This document shows, in pieces, positions 15,595 to 24,630 of a stretch of 37,193 nucleotides of DNA. Within the stretch, counting starts at the first letter, position 1; every line of letters starts with the position of its first letter. The DNA comes from a virus. A model generated the notes under the pieces. That model was not told the origin of the DNA. It ran no database searches and saw only the letters and a program-made list of their open reading frames with translations. Both the position numbers and the translations under genes were made by a program. The stretch covers positions 1-37,193 of IMG/VR virus record IMGVR_UViG_3300042396_000308; one strand, given 5' to 3'.

Positions 15595-16089
15595 TTATAT
15601 TTTGTTTCTTGAGGCTAAGCCAATAAGCCGAACCGTTACTTTTGTAATGTTTCCGGCTGTGTATTTGGTAACCAAGCCGATGGCCTTGGAATCGGTTGCA
15701 GTTTCAACAACTGCTTGATCGCTGATTGCCCCTGCTGCTGCTGCACCAGAAGAAACCACGGAAACCATATCGCCGGGCAGATAAGTGCTTGCAGAAGCGC
15801 AATCGGCTTCATAAATGCACTCGGTTACAACTTCGATTTCGCCTGCTGTGATTTGCTGCGCAAGCCTTGCTTGAACGGCAACACCCACAAACAAAGCTGC
15901 TAGGTCGGTATGATCGGTTCCCGCTACGCCGCTGCCAACATATGCGGATAACGGTTTAACAACTGAATTGGTTGCATCCCAATAAAGGAAGTCACCAATT
16001 GAAATTACGGTGCTTGCTGGTGCGGGGTATCTGACCAAGCGAAAGTCAACCGGCTTCACAAATCTTGAACCGCCAAAAGTGCTAGACAT
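15595..16089 (-). CDS. Putative capsid decoration protein
   Basis: 164 residues with AAGGAGAAG before the ATG. The motif VISIGDFLYWDATNSVVKPLS and ALFVGVAVQ resembles small head proteins of the DUF2190 type, where 'GD.v..d......'. Near the C-terminus 'KAIGLVTKYTAG..TKVTVRL' is a beta strand pair. Position between the protease/scaffold gene and the capsid gene is where lambda gpD-like decoration proteins are found. No enzymatic motifs. Confidence 0.65.
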   Translation of the reverse strand: MSSTFGGSRFVKPVDFRLVRYPAPASTVISIGDFLYWDATNSVVKPLSAYVGSGVAGTDHTDLAALFVGVAVQARLAQQITAGEIEVVTECIYEADCASASTYLPGDMVSVVSSGAAAAGAISDQAVVETATDSKAIGLVTKYTAGNITKVTVRLIGLASRNKI

Positions 16090-16101
16090 TGTTTCTTCTC
16101 C

Positions 16102-17211
16102 TTAGTTTTGTAGCCAATTGTAGAGGTCTTGCCCTGCTGGAATGCGGGCTTGTTTTGCTTCGGTAACGGGTACACCGCTACGAGGTTTGGTTTGCTTGTG
16201 TGCCAAGGCTAATCGCTTAGCATGGCGCAAGATGGCAGTCTTTTTCAACGGTTTAAAGTCTTCAATTAACTGCTTGGTTGCAGGCAAGCCTTCAGACTCA
16301 CAAAGGCGGCGAATGAACGCTTCCTTTTTAATACTTCGGACTTCTTCTTGGAGTTGTTCAAGCTTGGAAGATTTGCGATGACGGGAAGATTCTTCGGTAT
16401 CTTCTTCTTCGGTATCTTCTTCTTCGGCTTCGGTGGTGTCTTTTTCTTCGTCCTTGTCTTCATCGCCTTCAGCTTCGGTGGTATCTTCTTCGCCGTCAGC
16501 TTCTTCAAGGGCTTCTTTAACAAGGTCAACGATCTTTTGCGCCTTTTCTTCGTCGCTATCGTCAGCTTCTTTGAGCGCATCCATTACCTTGGAAGCTAGA
16601 TCGTCTTTTTCATCGTCTTCGCCTTCCTTGGTTGGCTCGTCGTATTCTTCCACTGGCTTTTCGTCTTTTTCTTTTTCGTCTTCTTCTTTCATGCGATTCG
16701 ACTTCTGCATTTTCTTTGCCTCCGATAAGGATGATGTGGTTGCTGGGTCTGCGACTAGGTCTACATGGCGTACTTCGGTGATTTTGGAAACGATAAAAAT
16801 ACCGCCTTCCTTTTCGCCTTCGCCTTGTGCGTTGTGTGACAAGCCAAATAAATCTGGCATTTGTTCTGCTGCGCTGAATACGCTTTCAAATATGCGATGA
16901 CCGGGGTTTAGCCAAAGGTCACCGAACAGGCCTTTGCCTTCGATAAAGCGAACATTGATTAATTTGCCGCATCGGTCATAGGCTGAACGGGTATCGCTTG
17001 GATCGTCGGGATGATCCACATTAACTTTGATGCCTTCATAAAGTGGCAGGGCTTTTTTCAAAGCTTCTGGAAGGTATTTGCGGCCGTTGTCAGAATCAAA
17101 ACCAATGATTTTAACACCGTAAATCAAGCACTTTTTACGATCCACTTTAAGCGGTTCGAAAGAAAGCTTGGCTTCGGTAAACCAGATTTTTTTGATTAAC
17201 TTAATCAGCAT
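16102..17211 (-). CDS. Prohead protease fused to acidic scaffold domain
   Basis: 369 residues. Residues 1-160 look like a phage prohead serine protease: His67 in NVDHP, Ser125 in LFGLSHNAQG, and Asp151/155 in RHVDLVADPA, an order known from viral head maturation proteases. Residues about 170-290 are extremely acidic with runs of Glu/Asp (EEEDTEEEDTEESS), a charged coiled or disordered scaffold. The final 80 residues are basic and helical (KLEQLQEEVRSIKKEAFIRR), as in capsid-binding scaffold tails. So the protease seems to be made as one chain with the scaffold. Position next to decoration and capsid genes fits. Confidence 0.8.
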   Translation of the reverse strand: MLIKLIKKIWFTEAKLSFEPLKVDRKKCLIYGVKIIGFDSDNGRKYLPEALKKALPLYEGIKVNVDHPDDPSDTRSAYDRCGKLINVRFIEGKGLFGDLWLNPGHRIFESVFSAAEQMPDLFGLSHNAQGEGEKEGGIFIVSKITEVRHVDLVADPATTSSLSEAKKMQKSNRMKEEDEKEKDEKPVEEYDEPTKEGEDDEKDDLASKVMDALKEADDSDEEKAQKIVDLVKEALEEADGEEDTTEAEGDEDKDEEKDTTEAEEEDTEEEDTEESSRHRKSSKLEQLQEEVRSIKKEAFIRRLCESEGLPATKQLIEDFKPLKKTAILRHAKRLALAHKQTKPRSGVPVTEAKQARIPAGQDLYNWLQN

Positions 17212-17260
17212 GGCGCAGAGTATGCGAAATGCAGGGGGGCAAAGTCAAATTGAGAGGGGC

Positions 17261-19108
17261 TTAACTTTTGGGCTTAGTTTTTTTGGGTGGTTCTTCATTG
17301 AACCCAAAGTCAAAGCTTAGATCGTCGGGGGTGTTGGTTTTGGGGTCGTGCTTTCGGGCGGCTTCTTCTTCGGCTCGTTCTCGCTCCCATTCTTTGGCAA
17401 GTTCTTTGTCTCGCTGTTGTTGGGCTGCAAGGCTTGCCGGGCTTTGCGGACTCCATTCAGCGAGGTCTTGAGCAACTTGCTCCTGTGCTGCAAGTATGCC
17501 AGCCGCTTTGCTGTCTCTGCGTATTTTTTTAAGGTCTCGCTCATCGTGTCCTTCCGCCTTTATCTGTGCTTGAAGTTTTGCCCACTGGTTGTATTCATCG
17601 TCAAGGTCTTTATCGTTGCGCTCTAGCAAACTACGGTGGTCGTTCTGCATTAATTCAAGTAAATAATCGTCGCCGTTTCTGTTGTCCGGTATCATTATAT
17701 GGCCGCTGGTTTGCAAGCTCTGCGCCATAACATCTAAGGAAACACCGGTCTTTCGCATGGCCCCAATCAACCCGAATTGCTTAATATCTTCCTTGTAATT
17801 GAAGTCGGCATGAATGCTTTTGGGGGTTATCCCGCCCTGCTTAATCACAATGGCCCGCAAGCTCATGTTCTGCGGCCTGCTTACTATCTTAGGCGGTAAG
17901 TAGCCGTAGGTGTAAACCTTTTGAGTAAGTTCTTTCCGTTTGGTAATCAGATACTTAAACTTGTTCAATCGATCTTTGCGACCTTCGGGGCTTTCATTGA
18001 CTAGCGTTGAAGCGTCTAAAAGCTTTCCCGATGTTGGGTTGACAAAATGCCCCCAGTTGAGACTTTGCCCCGGGGTAAGCTGCCCCCGAATAATCGACAA
18101 CCGCTTTGCACCAACTACCCTTGCCTTGTCTGCCTCTGGCGCACGATCAAACCAATCCGAATAAACAGCGGGGTTTGGGATTAGCTTGCCTGCTGCATCG
18201 CTGAATAGCTTCTTGGCGGCGGGGTCTTTCTCGATTTCTTGATTGACCGAAAGCACCGGGGTTATCCAACAACGGCAGTTATGCGCTACGGTTCCATCTT
18301 CTTCAAGCGGCGGTCTTGGCATTTTGTCCAAGCCTAATTGCCCCGATACTGGTTTCTTGTAATACACCGTACCGGATCGGGCTGCGTGTTCTGGCCGTAC
18401 TCGGGTATCCATTGTGGCGTGTATTTGATAGCCAATAACAAGGTCGCCCAAATCCTCGTAAGAATCCATCCTTGATTCGTGGGCTATTCTCATCGACTCA
18501 TTGCGGGCCACTCTTCGGGCAGTTGAGGCCACTCCCCCTACATGGTCTTTGAGTACCCGGGCCAATTCAGCGGGTGACTTTTGACCGTTAAAATCTTGGG
18601 TCAATATTGTTGCTAGGTGTTCGGGCGGGGCCAAGCTTGTTTGCTGTGCCAACCGGCTTTGCCAGCTTGCGCCTGCTGTAGTGCCTCGTACTATGGTTTG
18701 AACCTTCTCGGCTGAAAGCGGGTCAAATATCATGCCCTTGATTTCGTCTTCCATCTCGGACTTACGATCTTCAAGAATAGGCTTTTTTTCTGTGATTAAA
18801 CTTAGATGCCCCTTTGGTACGGTCTTGACTAATACGGTGGCTGCATCGGCGTGGGAACTGCTTGCCATGTGTGCTAGACCACGGGCCATGATTTCATTGG
18901 TAATCAGAATTACTTTGTATAGGTCGGATCGGATGGCGTACTTTTTCTCAGTCGGCCCCACCTTGGATCGTAGTACCCTTACCATGCGGTTAAGGATGGT
19001 TTGTAGCTTGGCATCCACGGTATCGGCAAGCCCATCGGCAACGCTTAGCTGCTTATCTTGGTGCAGGCTAAACTTGGCCGCAAGTGTGCTATTGATAATA
19101 TCGTTCAC
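17261..19108 (-). CDS. MuF-like head morphogenesis protein
   Basis: 615 residues. Residues 165-290 carry the Mu gpF-like signature: R-rich helix (ARRVARNESMRIAHESRMDSYEDL), then IHATMDTRVRPEHAARSGTVYY, and the zinc-like NCRCW at 277-281. The remaining C-terminal part includes AGKLIPNPAVYSDWFDRAPEA and AGH-like segments seen in longer MuF proteins and a charged coiled tail (about 540-615). It follows the portal gene, sharing one base with it. Such proteins enter the prohead with the portal and take part in assembly or ejection. No toxin domain was recognised. Confidence 0.85.
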   Translation of the reverse strand: MNDIINSTLAAKFSLHQDKQLSVADGLADTVDAKLQTILNRMVRVLRSKVGPTEKKYAIRSDLYKVILITNEIMARGLAHMASSSHADAATVLVKTVPKGHLSLITEKKPILEDRKSEMEDEIKGMIFDPLSAEKVQTIVRGTTAGASWQSRLAQQTSLAPPEHLATILTQDFNGQKSPAELARVLKDHVGGVASTARRVARNESMRIAHESRMDSYEDLGDLVIGYQIHATMDTRVRPEHAARSGTVYYKKPVSGQLGLDKMPRPPLEEDGTVAHNCRCWITPVLSVNQEIEKDPAAKKLFSDAAGKLIPNPAVYSDWFDRAPEADKARVVGAKRLSIIRGQLTPGQSLNWGHFVNPTSGKLLDASTLVNESPEGRKDRLNKFKYLITKRKELTQKVYTYGYLPPKIVSRPQNMSLRAIVIKQGGITPKSIHADFNYKEDIKQFGLIGAMRKTGVSLDVMAQSLQTSGHIMIPDNRNGDDYLLELMQNDHRSLLERNDKDLDDEYNQWAKLQAQIKAEGHDERDLKKIRRDSKAAGILAAQEQVAQDLAEWSPQSPASLAAQQQRDKELAKEWERERAEEEAARKHDPKTNTPDDLSFDFGFNEEPPKKTKPKS

Positions 19109-20700
19109 TATTCGCCCTCGGGTGGTGCTTCTTCCTCGGGTTCTTGCTGGTCTTGCTCATCCGGCATCTTGAGCGTACTGCCAGCGCTGCCACTGGTCGC
19201 CGCTTCGTGCTGGTTAACTTCCTCATCCTCCCAGTCGAGGCCAATTTCCTGTGCGATAGTCTGTTTGCTTTTGATACCAAGGGTTGAGTAAATTTGGTTA
19301 GCGGTTGCTTCCGCGGCTTTGTCTCGGGTTTCAACGCTTGGGGCTTTGGCTTGCAGGTCAATTAGGTTCATGGTGTTTTTGGGAAGTAGCCCGGCTTGAA
19401 TTGCGGTATTGATTGCGGCCTTAATCACCCGGCTAAAATGCCCCTTGTAAAATTCTTGCAGGCGAATGCAATGGCGGGTGAATGGGGCTTCGGCTGTCAG
19501 ACTGGAAGCGTAGTTGCCATTGCTAGAATCGCTTGAAACCAACCATTCGGGGGCGTTGTGTCGATTGCCTGCTGATCGTAGTAACCCTTGGAAGACTTCA
19601 AGATGGGCTGCACTGTTGGCCGCTGCTGGCGGTGGTACATAGGTCATGCCCTTGGGAATATCAAGGAAGCTTCCCGCCTCAATCTTCTGGAAGTCCTGTT
19701 GCCTGCCCGGGTAACTGCTGGTGCTGTAATCAACCGCATCGCTAATAAAATCTTGCACTTGGTCGATGGTGCTGGTGTCGTGCTGCCGTACTGCTGCAAT
19801 GGCTGCTTGAACTGCGGCCCCTTCCCCAAGATTCTTGCGAAGCTTTCCGGCTTGGCTGAACGCATCAAGGGTTTCAAAGCTGAAGTCGGTTAGCCCTCTT
19901 TTGATAGACCGTTTAACATTCACCTTGATGTGGCAGACATTTTCAGCGGAAACAATTTCCCCCATCGTTGGGTTGGCCTCATCTTGGCCCCCGCTTGCCC
20001 GGTAATCCACATGGTAAGCTTTGATGCTGCAAACATCGTCGGGGTCGGTTTGAATGCCGTAGCTCCACTCCGTCATATCGCTGCCACCGGGTTGGTACAC
20101 CATTTCGGGTTCAATGGTTCTAATGGTTAAACTGCCATCGGGCTGCGGGAATAAGCGCAAAAAGCTTTCGCCGTCTTCCCTGCTCCGCCAGAAGATTTCT
20201 TGCTCCATTTCTGCCCAACCGTTTTGCTCGATAAAATTGTCGATAACCGTTTGAACTGCGGTTACTAACTCATCGCTTGCCCCACTCATTTTCTTCGCCT
20301 GCACACGGTAACTGTATCCGCAGCCAATTACATAAGAGCATAGACCGTTTAGCAAACCTTGTGCGTTGGGCGATGTTGTCACGATGAACCGGGCCGAAGC
20401 TCGTAGCATGGATAGCTGAACCTCGGAAACCCAGAACGGGAAGTTTGAACCGTACCGCCTATCGGTTGGCTGTGTAATCGGGTAACTGCCTGCAAAGCCC
20501 CCTGCATAACGGTCAAGCATATCGGAGTAGTTGGTAAGCCAAAAGTCTTGGCCCACGCTGTAGCTTGATTCCGTCAACCGCTTGCCCTTCTCCAACCGTT
20601 TAATTTTGATTTGTTCAATAAGGATTTCCCGTTGTTCCCTTAACCGTTGGGCTGTGGTATCGCCGCCGAAGATATTCCACCATGCTTTTTTGCTGCTCAT
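19108..20700 (-). CDS. Portal protein (lambda gpB-like)
   Basis: 530 residues in the usual slot after the large terminase. Several portal features are visible: NAQGLLNGLCSYVIGCGY in the N-terminal domain, WRSREDGESFLRLFP, TIEPEMVYQPG, then AYHVDYRAS and the segment SFETLDAFSQAGKLRKN (central helices). The C-terminal part has APEWLVSSDSSNGNYASSLT (typical of lambda-type portals) and a highly acidic end. It begins within the terminase stop (ATGA overlap). It would form the dodecameric DNA entry ring of the capsid. Confidence 0.92.
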   Translation of the reverse strand: MSSKKAWWNIFGGDTTAQRLREQREILIEQIKIKRLEKGKRLTESSYSVGQDFWLTNYSDMLDRYAGGFAGSYPITQPTDRRYGSNFPFWVSEVQLSMLRASARFIVTTSPNAQGLLNGLCSYVIGCGYSYRVQAKKMSGASDELVTAVQTVIDNFIEQNGWAEMEQEIFWRSREDGESFLRLFPQPDGSLTIRTIEPEMVYQPGGSDMTEWSYGIQTDPDDVCSIKAYHVDYRASGGQDEANPTMGEIVSAENVCHIKVNVKRSIKRGLTDFSFETLDAFSQAGKLRKNLGEGAAVQAAIAAVRQHDTSTIDQVQDFISDAVDYSTSSYPGRQQDFQKIEAGSFLDIPKGMTYVPPPAAANSAAHLEVFQGLLRSAGNRHNAPEWLVSSDSSNGNYASSLTAEAPFTRHCIRLQEFYKGHFSRVIKAAINTAIQAGLLPKNTMNLIDLQAKAPSVETRDKAAEATANQIYSTLGIKSKQTIAQEIGLDWEDEEVNQHEAATSGSAGSTLKMPDEQDQQEPEEEAPPEGE

Positions 20701-22178
20701 GTTGTTACCCCTCTGGATGGTTGTCGCTGTCTTTTGCCGTTGTAAAGTTCGATCATAACACGCAACGCCATTTCAAGCGAATCGGGGCCATCATCGTACT
20801 CGCTTACCGGGAAGTCTCGAAGCTGATCCACCAGCAATTTAGTGCCGGGCGAGTTGGCTTTGAAACGAATATTCTTTTGCGCTAGATACGGCCCAAGCCT
20901 GCGTATGCGAATGTTTTTATTGACCGTATTAACCACTTTAACCAAGGGTACTGCATAGCCTGCAACGGCCGCCTTCTGTTGCAATTGGGTTGCTAGTAAC
21001 TCTTGGAATTGGTTAGTCTCAAAGGCTATTGCATCGGCCCTAAATTCGCCTTGGGTTTCAAGCACGGTATCAATGATGGCTTCAGAACTTCGCCGAGCAA
21101 GATCGGCCTCGCAGTACAATGTGCCATCGGTATCACGGCCAAGTTTTACGATTGCTGAGTAGTCGCCATGCTTCCCCCCTGCGCCTTTGCTTGGATCAAC
21201 GCCTATGGTTTTAATGGCTATTGTTTTGGGCCAGTAGTCAAACCAAATGTCCTTGGCAAAGTATTCATCGGGCCACTCAGTACCGCCCCCGCTTCTTGGG
21301 TGCTGCTGGTAAAGTGCGCTCCACTGGTATTCCCCCATTGAAAGTTTCATTCGTTCTAGGTCTTCAATGCCGAACATTTCTGGCCAAAGTGGTTCGCCTT
21401 CTTCTCGGATATCTCCGCTTTCTTTATCCCTGCCAGAAATAGCCGGGAAGGTGATTACCTCCCACTGGTCGGCCTTGGGGTTGTCGTTTGCGTGAGCGAT
21501 CAATCTTCCCGCTAGATCGTCCGAGTGCCAACGGGTCATAACGATTAAGATTCTTGCATCGGGGGCTTGCCTTGTGTAAAGGGTTGAAGTGTACCAATCC
21601 CAAATGTTTTCTCGCATGATTGCGCTGTCGGCTTCTTCCCTGTTTTTAATAGGGTCATCAATAAGCAACCACTTTGCGCCCATGCCGGTAATACCACCGC
21701 CAACGCCTGCACTTCGGTACACGCCTTGATGCCCGACCACTTCAAACAAATCGCTGTTTCTCAACCACGAACCCGCTATTGTTCTGGCATTGCTTTCGTT
21801 TAACCTTGTTTGCGGGAATAGTAGTTTGTACTCGGCCGAGTCCATGATTCTCTGGATATCCCTGTTCATGCGGCTTGCCATGTCGCTGGAATAGCTCGAA
21901 GCGATTATTGTTTCATTGGGGTTTTGCCCTAACAAAAAGGCCGGTAGCCTTCGGCTGATTAGCTCGCTTTTCCCGTGCCTTGGGGGCATTGATACAATCA
22001 ACCTGCGAAGCTTGCCGGTAAGCATCCTGTCCACTGCATCATTGATTGCGTGATGATGCCAACCGGGTTTATACCCGGGCATGGTGTAGCGGCTAAATTC
22101 TATTAGGTCACGCCGGGCCGATCTTCGGTCTAACACGCCATTCGCTGCTTCCCCGGGCGATTTGGCAAAGTTCTTCAT
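20697..22178 (-). CDS. Terminase large subunit
   Basis: 493 residues. N-terminal ATPase: Walker A at residues 63-72 (SMPPRHGKSE), Walker B at about 169-177 (KWLLIDDPI) and the coupling motif 'IASSYSSDMA'. C-terminal nuclease begins at 'IGVDPSKGAGGKHGDYSAI' with the first metal-binding Asp. The start ATG at 22178 is inside the small-subunit gene (71-base overlap) but has GGAGG at the right distance. It packages DNA into the prohead using ATP and cuts concatemers. Confidence 0.95.
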   Translation of the reverse strand: MKNFAKSPGEAANGVLDRRSARRDLIEFSRYTMPGYKPGWHHHAINDAVDRMLTGKLRRLIVSMPPRHGKSELISRRLPAFLLGQNPNETIIASSYSSDMASRMNRDIQRIMDSAEYKLLFPQTRLNESNARTIAGSWLRNSDLFEVVGHQGVYRSAGVGGGITGMGAKWLLIDDPIKNREEADSAIMRENIWDWYTSTLYTRQAPDARILIVMTRWHSDDLAGRLIAHANDNPKADQWEVITFPAISGRDKESGDIREEGEPLWPEMFGIEDLERMKLSMGEYQWSALYQQHPRSGGGTEWPDEYFAKDIWFDYWPKTIAIKTIGVDPSKGAGGKHGDYSAIVKLGRDTDGTLYCEADLARRSSEAIIDTVLETQGEFRADAIAFETNQFQELLATQLQQKAAVAGYAVPLVKVVNTVNKNIRIRRLGPYLAQKNIRFKANSPGTKLLVDQLRDFPVSEYDDGPDSLEMALRVMIELYNGKRQRQPSRGVTT

Positions 22179-22515
22179 CTGTCATTTCCTCGGATATGGT
22201 AACGCTTATTTTGGCTTCGGCTTTAATTTCTTGTCTCTCAACATAGCCACGGTCACGGCCTTGGGTCTTGAGCGCAAAGCACACCGCCCAAGCCTCACCC
22301 CTTGTAACTGCGTTCAACAGCGCAAGCTCGGCCGTGTCAATAAATTCTTGCCTTTCGGAATTTATTAGTTCCCTAATCCTTGGGTTCGCTTGCGCCCTCC
22401 GGTGAACGGTTGACGGGTTTATTCCAAGCATTCTTGCGGTCAAGTAAACTAACCCTTTGCATGAGCGTATTGCAGCTAGTATTTGCTTGTCGGTAACCCT
22501 AACGCCTCTTGGCAT
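22108..22515 (-). CDS. Terminase small subunit
   Basis: 135 residues with AAAGGAGAGG before the ATG. The N-terminal part is a helix-turn-helix (TDKQILAAIRSCKGLVYLTA, RMLGINPSTVHRRAQANP), then a central helix (ELINSERQEFIDTAELALLN) used for oligomer formation, and an acidic C-terminus. This is the layout of phage small terminases with a DNA-recognition HTH. It lies immediately before the large subunit. It would recognise the packaging site. Confidence 0.85.
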   Translation of the reverse strand: MPRGVRVTDKQILAAIRSCKGLVYLTARMLGINPSTVHRRAQANPRIRELINSERQEFIDTAELALLNAVTRGEAWAVCFALKTQGRDRGYVERQEIKAEAKISVTISEEMTDEELCQIARGSSEWRVRPKIGPA

Positions 22516-22566
22516 AGCCTCTCCTTTAAGTGTTGCTTAAGACGCAATACGCTAGGGTAGCAGGTT

Positions 22567-22809
22567 TTACTTGAATTTTACAAATGACCAACGCAACGCC
22601 TTCCCGCCAGAGTTGTCGAAAAGTCGTAGCAATTGTGCTGCGGGGCCGTCACAAACCTTCCTTCCGGACTCCCAATGGGATATAATTTGCCCAGTTGAGT
22701 AGCCAAGATGGGCGGCCAAGTCTATTTGCGATAGGTTAAGCTTTGCTCGGATTTCCTTCACCTCGTTTGCGGTTAAGGGGCCGGGCTGAATATTAGGGGC
22801 AGATGGCAT
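22567..22809 (-). CDS. XRE-family helix-turn-helix regulator
   Basis: 80 residues from the ATG at 22809 with CCGGAG before it. A longer upstream extension is possible, but that part is antisense to a plus-strand zinc-ribbon gene and has no known motif. The HTH spans about 14-65: LTANEVKEIRAKLNLSQIDL, then AAHLGYSTGQIISHWESGRK. This is the Cro/CI type with an MqsA/HigA-like 'LT..E....R..L.LSQ' start. The gene starts within a shared CATG with the plus-strand gene. It may control the late operon or the neighbouring genes. Confidence 0.8.
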   Translation of the reverse strand: MPSAPNIQPGPLTANEVKEIRAKLNLSQIDLAAHLGYSTGQIISHWESGRKVCDGPAAQLLRLFDNSGGKALRWSFVKFK

Positions 22810-23005
22810 GATAAATACTCCGGTAGAAAATTGTTCGCAATGTGGCACACCTGCAAAGGTTGTTGGCCAGCATTCCGAGAATAAAACAGTAACCACGGTT
22901 TGGCAGTGTGTCCAATGCGAAACCCCTTGGGTTGTCGATGGGGTCACTTTTCCCGCTGCGGTCACTTGGGAAACAACCACCCCGAAAGCTGCTGCTGTTT
23001 CCTAG
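22808..23005 (+). CDS. Plus-strand zinc-ribbon small protein
   Basis: 65 residues, the ATG follows AGGGG by 8 bases. CSQCG (about 9-13) and CVQCET (about 34-39) form a CxxC...CxxC zinc-ribbon pair around a Thr/Val-rich loop. One of only two probable plus-strand genes, and its end is antisense to the last 44 bases of the amidotransferase gene. The start codon overlaps the XRE start in reverse orientation (CATG). An MqsA-type antitoxin has a zinc N-domain and an XRE C-domain, so the two proteins could act together, but that is speculative. Confidence 0.55.
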   Translation: MINTPVENCSQCGTPAKVVGQHSENKTVTTVWQCVQCETPWVVDGVTFPAAVTWETTTPKAAAVS

Positions 23006-23696
23006 TCGGTAGGCTGTGCGGCTTTTCTGTAACGGTTTTCCCTAGCCCCCACACGGTCACGGTATTGTTCGGAACCTCGGCCCACTTTGACTTCGCCTTT
23101 CCCTTTGCTTCGGGTTGCAGGCTTGAAAGATACTTCCCCTCGCTGGTAGATAACGCCCATAGGGGATTGCCTTGCCTTACCGCTATCGCCTCGTTCTTCC
23201 ATAGCCCAAGCACCACCAGAGGTGACGGGCCACTTGGTTGACACGCCCGAAGCATCCAGTCGGCTCGCTTGGCATGGTTGTTTTGAGCGCAGTCTTCCCA
23301 CGCTTTGGCTAGTGCCTCGGAATCGCAGTCGGTCATTGGCGGGGTCGCAAAAGAATTAGCCACCTCTTTGAAATCGGGCAATGTTCCATTATGAATTAGC
23401 CAGCCCCCATCCGAAGGGTGCGGGTGGTTGTTCTCGTTGTTCTGCGGGCTTCCGTGGGTTGCGTATCTTGTATGTATGATTGCGGCTGTTGAGTCTTCAA
23501 TCAGCACCCAAAGCAAACCGGTATCAATCGCCCCGGGCTGCTTGTAGCTTCGCAACCTTCCCACCCGGTCTAACCAAGAAACGCCCCACGCATGGCCACC
23601 CCTGCGGGCCTCGTTCAATATCGCTAGCTCGGTTATTAAACCAATATCAACCCCGGCATCTTTTCCACTCGCTATAAATCCTATTACTCCACACAT
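22962..23696 (-). CDS. Class II glutamine amidotransferase
   Basis: 244 residues. It begins MCGVIGF with the N-terminal nucleophile Cys2 of Ntn-type glutaminases. Other family motifs are RGGHAWGVSWLD, AIIHTRYATHGSP, the NNHPHPSDGGWLIHNGTLPD segment, and DCDSEALAKAW. It has AAAGGGG before the ATG. It is much shorter than GlmS, PurF or asparagine synthase and is only the glutaminase domain. Directly upstream is an amidoligase-fold gene, so it probably supplies ammonia for an amide-forming reaction. Confidence 0.88.
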   Translation of the reverse strand: MCGVIGFIASGKDAGVDIGLITELAILNEARRGGHAWGVSWLDRVGRLRSYKQPGAIDTGLLWVLIEDSTAAIIHTRYATHGSPQNNENNHPHPSDGGWLIHNGTLPDFKEVANSFATPPMTDCDSEALAKAWEDCAQNNHAKRADWMLRACQPSGPSPLVVLGLWKNEAIAVRQGNPLWALSTSEGKYLSSLQPEAKGKAKSKWAEVPNNTVTVWGLGKTVTEKPHSLPTRKQQQLSGWLFPK

Positions 23697-23735
23697 GATA
23701 AACCCCTTTCGGTTAAACGGTTAAAACTTCAACGG

Positions 23736-24581
23736 TTATCGGCCTTCGTCAAAAGACTTGGCACTTTTTACCAAGACGGCCTTTGCGGCTTCGGCATTAA
23801 CATTGCCACCCTCAACCCAACCCCAGTTACCTTTTCCCCAGCTTAATTTGCCAAGTAAAGACTTCATTTGTGCTTCGCCTGTTGCGGTAGTTGGAACTGA
23901 CTTCGATTCGAATTTGAAGGGCATTTTTGAACCAACGGCATAGTCAACAATGCCAAGGCAAAGACGGATGTAGCCAAGCACTTCAGCGACCTTGAAAGTT
24001 GAAGCAAAAGATCGGAACTCAACTGCTTCTCGCACCAGACCCCAGATATTGGTTAAGTTCAGTGTTTGGTATCGGTCGGAACAGGCCAAAGCTCTTTCGC
24101 TAGGCTTGGAACGGCTAGAGTTGTAATCAGCCTTGATTCGGTTATCTTCAGCGATTGACTTGCAAAAGCGGTTGTTAAGTCTTTTCAAACCATTTTTGCC
24201 ACAAGCGGCAAACAAGGCTTTTTCATGTTGTGCGGTAATGGCCAAAACTTTCCAAGCGGTTAGCTTGTTAGCCCCGACATGAACATGAATCCCGCATGAA
24301 CTATTGCAACCGGCCCCAATGGATTTTAACCAAGTTAAAACTTCAACCACTTGCTCCAAGCCACTCGCCCCGACCAATACTGGGGAAACAATTTCGATTG
24401 CAGTCTTACCGGCAGGGGCTTGAATGGAAGCATCCCTTTGAGCATTCCAACCACGGGGCAAAGACTCAACTTGTACGCCCCGGTGATAACCACCGATTTG
24501 AATGCTTTGCGCTACCTCGTTAGGAATGTAGCATTCGATTTCGATTCCAAAGGTCAAAGTGTTTGCGGTTGAAGTTGACAT
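23736..24581 (-). CDS. Putative amidoligase (COOH-NH2 ligase family)
   Basis: 281 residues from the ATG at 24581, chosen for its GGGAG site. The signature residues of the phage-type amidoligase fold are visible: FGIEIE (11-16), SIQAPAGKTAIEIVSPVL (about 52-69), SCGIHVHVG (95-103) and EFRSFASTF near the C-terminal half. These acidic and His residues bind ATP-Mg and substrates in the glutamine synthetase-like fold. Its partner amidotransferase lies 39 bases downstream. Known family context suggests amidation of a peptide or cell-wall-like substrate; the substrate is unknown. Confidence 0.82.
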   Translation of the reverse strand: MSTSTANTLTFGIEIECYIPNEVAQSIQIGGYHRGVQVESLPRGWNAQRDASIQAPAGKTAIEIVSPVLVGASGLEQVVEVLTWLKSIGAGCNSSCGIHVHVGANKLTAWKVLAITAQHEKALFAACGKNGLKRLNNRFCKSIAEDNRIKADYNSSRSKPSERALACSDRYQTLNLTNIWGLVREAVEFRSFASTFKVAEVLGYIRLCLGIVDYAVGSKMPFKFESKSVPTTATGEAQMKSLLGKLSWGKGNWGWVEGGNVNAEAAKAVLVKSAKSFDEGR

Positions 24582-24630
24582 TTTTAAGACTCCCAAGAAA
24601 GTTTTTTCGTTCGTTAATCCTTACGCTATT

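Noticed and set aside
16348-16900. Plus-strand frames opposite the acidic scaffold
   Set aside because: They are antisense to Glu/Asp-rich codons and consist of Phe/Ser low-complexity residues.
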